Shown: piece after piece, positions 14,340 to 16,738 of the stretch
Layout: each line of letters starts with the position of its first letter
Numbering within the stretch: position 1 is the first letter of the stretch
Notes under the pieces: generated by a model
The model's database searches: none
What the model saw: the letters and a program-made list of their open reading frames with translations, nothing else
What the model was told of the DNA's origin: nothing
Made by a program: the position numbers and the translations under genes
From: Christensenella sp. UBA1782
Lineage (GTDB): Bacteria; Bacillota; Clostridia; Christensenellales; DTU072
DNA length: 16,738 nucleotides
Assembly: GCA_002315475.1 (NCBI GenBank)
Contig: DCGI01000071.1
Coordinates: forward strand, 1-16,738
Reading direction: 5' to 3'

Positions 14340-14367
14340 AAAAGAAAGAATAGACAAGGAGGGCAAA

Positions 14368-14901
14368 ATGTTCTTTACGCAATTCGGTTATTTATTCGCG
14401 AATATGGAATGGTACGTTTTGGTACTGTTTATCGTGGGTATCGTTAGTTTGCTGATTGAATTCGTGCAACCGGGATTCGGGCTTTTCGGAATACTCGGCT
14501 CGGTATGTTTGTTGCTTTCCTTAGTGTTTCGCGCGGTGTTTGCCAAACCCGAAGACGACGTTTGGATGCAGGTTTTCCAGTTTTTATTGTTGGACGTTTT
14601 GATTTTGGGTATCCTTTTCGTGTGCCTTTTGTTCGCCAGAAAGAGGGGTTGGTTCCAAAAAAAGATTGCACAACAGGATACCGCCGTTTCTCCGAGTTAC
14701 AGCGACGGAACGAAGGATTTTTCCTTTTTGGTGGGGAAAGTCGGTCGTTCCAAAACGGCTTTACGCCTGTCCGGTAAAGGGGAATTCGACGGCGTCGTTT
14801 ACGACGTGGTTTCCAAGGAGTTTTGGATAGAAAACGATGCGGAAATCACCGTGATCGCCACCGAAGGCGGAAAAATCGTCGTGGATAAAATTATTAAATA
14901 A
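14368..14901 (+). CDS. NfeD-family membrane protein
   Basis: A 177-residue protein starting at ATG 14368, with AAGGAGGG at 14355-14362. Three hydrophobic segments (about 13-34, 38-58 and 68-91) include the family-typical VGIVSLLIEFVQPGFGLFGILG. A charged linker leads to a C-terminal OB-fold NfeD domain (about 115-177) with VGKVGRSKTALRLSGKGEFDGVVYDVVS and ITVIATEGGKIVV. Short NfeD proteins act with flotillins in membrane microdomains. The floA gene follows 17 bases later, the same pairing as Bacillus yqeZ-yqfA. The protease part of long NfeD proteins is absent. Confidence 0.9.
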   Translation: MFFTQFGYLFANMEWYVLVLFIVGIVSLLIEFVQPGFGLFGILGSVCLLLSLVFRAVFAKPEDDVWMQVFQFLLLDVLILGILFVCLLFARKRGWFQKKIAQQDTAVSPSYSDGTKDFSFLVGKVGRSKTALRLSGKGEFDGVVYDVVSKEFWIENDAEITVIATEGGKIVVDKIIK

Positions 14902-14918
14902 CGGGAGGAGTTATTATT

Positions 14919-15917
14919 ATGTTTAGTTTACTTTGTGCTTCGGCAGGATTGATCGTCGGTATCGTTTTGATCGTCCTGTTCGTCATTGCGTTTCTGCTTT
15001 TGGTGCCTATTTCCATTTGGTTTAGAGCATTGGTCAGCGGCGCATCCATTTCCATGATTAAGTTAATCGGAATGCGTCTGAGAAAGATAAAAATCGGTAT
15101 GCTCGTCGATGCTTATATTACAGGCAAAAAAGCCGGTTTGGATATCCAAATTTCCGAATTGGAAACCCATTATATGGCAAAAGGTAACGTACAACGGGTT
15201 GTAAACGCTTTGATTTCCGCACACAGCGCCAATATCGAATTGTCTACGAAAACAGCCATGGCAATCGACCTCGCCGGTCGTGACGTGTTGGATGCCGTTC
15301 GCGTCAGCGTCAATCCGAAGGTTATCGAAACCCCGATTATCGCAGCCATCGCAAAAGACGGTATCGAACTCCGTTGCAAGGCGAGAGTTACCGTACGGGC
15401 GAACATTTCCCGTTTAATCGGCGGTAGCGGAGAGGAAACCATCATTGCTCGTGTCGGCGAAGGTATCGTTACGACGGTAGGCAGTGCGGTTACCCATAAA
15501 GACGTTTTGGAAAACCCCGACCGTATCAGCAAAACCGTTCTTGCCAAAGGTTTGGACAGCGGAACGGCGTACGAGATTTTGTCCATCGATATTGCCGACG
15601 TCGACGTAGGCAGAAACATCGGTGCGCAATTACAAATGGATCAAGCGGAAGCCGACAAGAGAATCGCTCAAGCCAAAGCCGAAGAACGCAGAGCCATGGC
15701 GGTAGCGGGCGAACAGGAAATGAAAGCCAAGACGCAAGAGATGCGTGCCATTGTTATCGAAGCGGAAGCCGAAGTGCCGAAGGCTATGGCGGAAGCTTTG
15801 CGCTCGGGTAAGCTCGGCGCAATGGATTACTACAATATGCAAAATCTGCAAGCCGACACCAACATGCGGAACGCCATCGGCGGAACGGGTGCAACGGGAG
15901 ACGGTAAAAAAGCATGA
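14919..15917 (+). CDS. floA: Flotillin-like protein FloA
   Basis: A 332-residue bacterial flotillin that organises functional membrane microdomains. One N-terminal membrane segment (about 8-33) precedes the conserved LVPISIWFRALVSGASISM. The SPFH domain follows (LDIQISELETHYMAKGNVQRVVNAL, DVLDAVRVSVNPKVIETP, VTVRANISRLIGGSGEETIIARVGEG), then the DVGRNIGAQLQMDQAEADKR junction and an Ala/Glu-rich coiled coil (about 235-295), with LGAMDYYNMQNLQADTNMR at the end. Length matches the Bacillus protein. GGAGGAG lies eight bases before ATG. It is second in the nfeD-floA operon, and its stop overlaps the next small gene by four bases. Confidence 0.97.
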   Translation: MFSLLCASAGLIVGIVLIVLFVIAFLLLVPISIWFRALVSGASISMIKLIGMRLRKIKIGMLVDAYITGKKAGLDIQISELETHYMAKGNVQRVVNALISAHSANIELSTKTAMAIDLAGRDVLDAVRVSVNPKVIETPIIAAIAKDGIELRCKARVTVRANISRLIGGSGEETIIARVGEGIVTTVGSAVTHKDVLENPDRISKTVLAKGLDSGTAYEILSIDIADVDVGRNIGAQLQMDQAEADKRIAQAKAEERRAMAVAGEQEMKAKTQEMRAIVIEAEAEVPKAMAEALRSGKLGAMDYYNMQNLQADTNMRNAIGGTGATGDGKKA

Positions 15918-16180
15918 AACGACCCGTCTATATGGAAGGTGTAGCACCGCATAAGCCGAAGGAAAGCGTCAGCACTTCCGTTCGTCTTTTACAGACGGAC
16001 TTAAAACCCGAAGTAGAAGTTTTGCAAGAGAGTATCGTGCCTTCGCACGATGAAGAACAGTGTGTTTTTCCCGAGGAACACAAACAAATTGAGGAAAGGA
16101 TAAACGAGTTCACGCCCGGTCCCATTGCACGATATATCGTCATGGCGGAAATTTTGGGCAAACCGAAATGCAGACGTTAA
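15914..16180 (+). CDS. Small acidic protein coupled to floA
   Basis: An 88-residue hypothetical protein whose ATG overlaps the floA stop (ATGA), with GGGAG about 13 bases upstream, so it is likely made by translational coupling. It has no membrane segment. The middle is acidic and probably disordered (PSHDEEQCVFPEEHKQIEER). The end, GPIARYIVMAEILGKPKCRR, looks like a short amphipathic helix and is the part most likely to be conserved. The position and closely following terminator make it a genuine operon member. It does not resemble Bacillus YqfB as far as I can tell. A role with FloA/NfeD is inferred from context only. Confidence 0.7.
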   Translation: MKRPVYMEGVAPHKPKESVSTSVRLLQTDLKPEVEVLQESIVPSHDEEQCVFPEEHKQIEERINEFTPGPIARYIVMAEILGKPKCRR

Positions 16181-16196
16181 CGAAATCCTCTAAAGC

Positions 16197-16225
16197 CCCT
16201 CTCCGGTTTCGGAGAGGGTTCTTTT
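16197..16225 (+). terminator. Terminator of the nfeD-floA operon
   Basis: CCCTCTCCG-GTTT-CGGAGAGGG is a 9-bp perfect stem followed by TTCTTTT. It lies 16 bases after the last stop codon. Confidence 0.93.
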
Positions 16226-16242
16226 CGAGGAAGGGGTTTTTT

Positions 16243-16281
16243 GGGGGGAGGAACCCTTTTGCCAAAAGCGTTCCTCCCCCC
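16243..16281. repeat. Very stable 39-nt imperfect palindrome
   Basis: GGGGGGAGGAAC (16243-16254) pairs perfectly with GTTCCTCCCCCC (16270-16281). After one C-C mismatch an inner CTTTT-GCC-AAAAG stem continues. Flanking GGGG (16233-16236) and CCCC (16283-16286) could extend it. There is no T-run on either strand, so it is not an intrinsic terminator. It lies just after the operon terminator. Confidence 0.75.
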
Positions 16282-16350
16282 GCCCCTCTTTGGAAAACGG
16301 AAGCGGAACGGGTTTGGATTCGTCGAGAACGGTTCTTTTCCCGCAGGAGG

Positions 16351-16416
16351 GGCAAGCGGAATGTTTTTCGTAATGCGGGCAAAACGCTTGCCGAAAACAG
16401 ACGGGCAGGGTATAAT
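16351..16416 (+). promoter_or_regulatory. Orphan promoter overlapping an inverted repeat
   Basis: TTGCCG (16388-16393), 17 bases and TATAAT (16411-16416) form a good promoter with no coding frame behind it. The -35 lies in the right arm of the inverted repeat GGCAAGCG (16351-16358) / CGCTTGCC (16385-16392), which could be an operator. The product might be a small RNA or a long leader reaching the tRNA. Confidence 0.5.
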
Positions 16417-16519
16417 ACTCAAGATATCGTAATATCGTAAAACGCAGGATTCTCCGCTCGGTTCGTTATCCCTATATAATAAGGAAAGGACGCCACGCAG
16501 AGAAAGAACGGAAAAAGTC

Positions 16520-16538
16520 AACCGAAATCGGTTCTTTT
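16520..16538 (+). terminator. Weak terminator-like hairpin
   Basis: AACCG-AAAT-CGGTT followed by CTTTT. The stem is only five pairs, so termination would be inefficient. If real, it would end a transcript of roughly 110 nt from the orphan promoter at 16411. Confidence 0.35.
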
Positions 16539-16601
16539 CGACGGGAAAAGTAAGGAAGGAACCGTTCCGAAAAAAAAATTAGAAATTATTGTGTATTTCT
16601 G

Positions 16602-16630
16602 TTGACAAGAAAGTTTTTTAATGGTATCAT
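16602..16630 (+). promoter_or_regulatory. Promoter of the tRNA-Ala gene
   Basis: TTGACA (16602-16607), 17 bases and TATCAT (16625-16630), preceded by TGG as an extended -10. The predicted start leaves a 5' leader of about 29 nt before the mature tRNA. Confidence 0.85.
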
Positions 16631-16665
16631 ACTTGAGCATTTAACGAGATGATGACCGAAGGTAT

Positions 16666-16738
16666 GGGGGTATAGCTCAGTTGGTAGAGCGCCTGCTTTG
16701 CACGCAGGATGTCAGGAGTTCGAGTCTCCTATCCTCCA
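16666..16738 (+). tRNA. tRNA-Ala (anticodon TGC)
   Basis: A 73-nt cloverleaf: D-stem GCTC/GAGC, anticodon stem CCTGC/GCAGG with loop TTTGCAC, T-stem AGGAG/CTCCT with TTCGAGT, and discriminator A at the last base of the window. The alanine identity pair G3-U70 is present. The acceptor stem is odd: GGGGGTA faces ATCCTCC, so pairs 6-67 (T-T) and 7-66 (A-A) do not form. Any CCA tail would lie beyond the window. Confidence 0.93.

Noticed and set aside
14311..14367. Upstream TTG start for the NfeD protein
   Set aside because: The TTG is the -35 TTGACA itself; ATG 14368 has AAGGAGGG.
16216..16248. G-quadruplex from GGG, GGGG and GGGGGG runs
   Set aside because: Only three separable G-runs on one strand within a reasonable distance, and the G-block pairs perfectly with the downstream C-block.
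16168..16521. Overlapping plus and minus frames in the region after the floA operon
   Set aside because: They read through the terminator and the long palindrome, are Arg/Pro/Phe-rich, and have no SD.

Overview
The window looks like chromosomal DNA of an anaerobic, spore-forming low-to-mid-GC Firmicute (class Clostridia; a gut lineage such as Christensenellales is a guess from the CpG-rich codon style). The evidence is a full spoIIE, Gram-positive Shine-Dalgarno (SD) sequences (AGGAGG type), TTGACA/TATAAT promoters, an nfeD-floA pair and a VTC/DUF4956 pair. spoIIE and hpt lie about 5 kb apart. In Bacillus they are near neighbours close to oriC, so this may be a rearranged origin-proximal region, and a parS-like 16-mer upstream of the DUF1080 gene fits that reading.

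Layout. 1-361: AT-rich, CpG-containing DNA with a palindrome and no convincing gene. 362-2825: two AT-rich genes whose coding sequences contain one CpG each. By my reading they are the two halves of a TerD-related stress-type protein (MXAN_6230/SCO0854-like family) that is normally one polypeptide; a strong terminator follows. 3013-5235: spoIIE. 5238-6434 (minus): cytoplasmic right-handed beta-helix protein, GH28/pectate-lyase-like. 6435-6959: a duplicated promoter/hairpin module with possible micro-ORFs. 6960-8854: OmpR-type response regulator plus histidine kinase. 8861-10397 (minus): DUF1080 sugar-hydrolase-fold protein and alpha/beta hydrolase, an operon. 10560-11099 (minus): hpt. 11245-12741: malQ. 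12889-14248 (minus): VTC polyphosphate polymerase and DUF4956 membrane protein, overlapping. 14368-16180: nfeD, floA and a small coupled gene. 16181-16665: a terminator, a very strong hairpin and an orphan promoter. 16666-16738: tRNA-Ala(TGC), ending exactly at the window edge.

How the parts relate. Most units are short and independent, each with its own promoter. Carbohydrate functions (beta-helix enzyme, DUF1080, MalQ) are scattered. Membrane and envelope stress functions (two-component system, NfeD/FloA, polyphosphate synthesis, TerD-like proteins) make up most of the rest. The most unusual content is the CpG-free split gene pair and the group of leaders in which the SD lies in the 3' arm of a small hairpin. 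All functional calls come from reading motifs; no database search was run.
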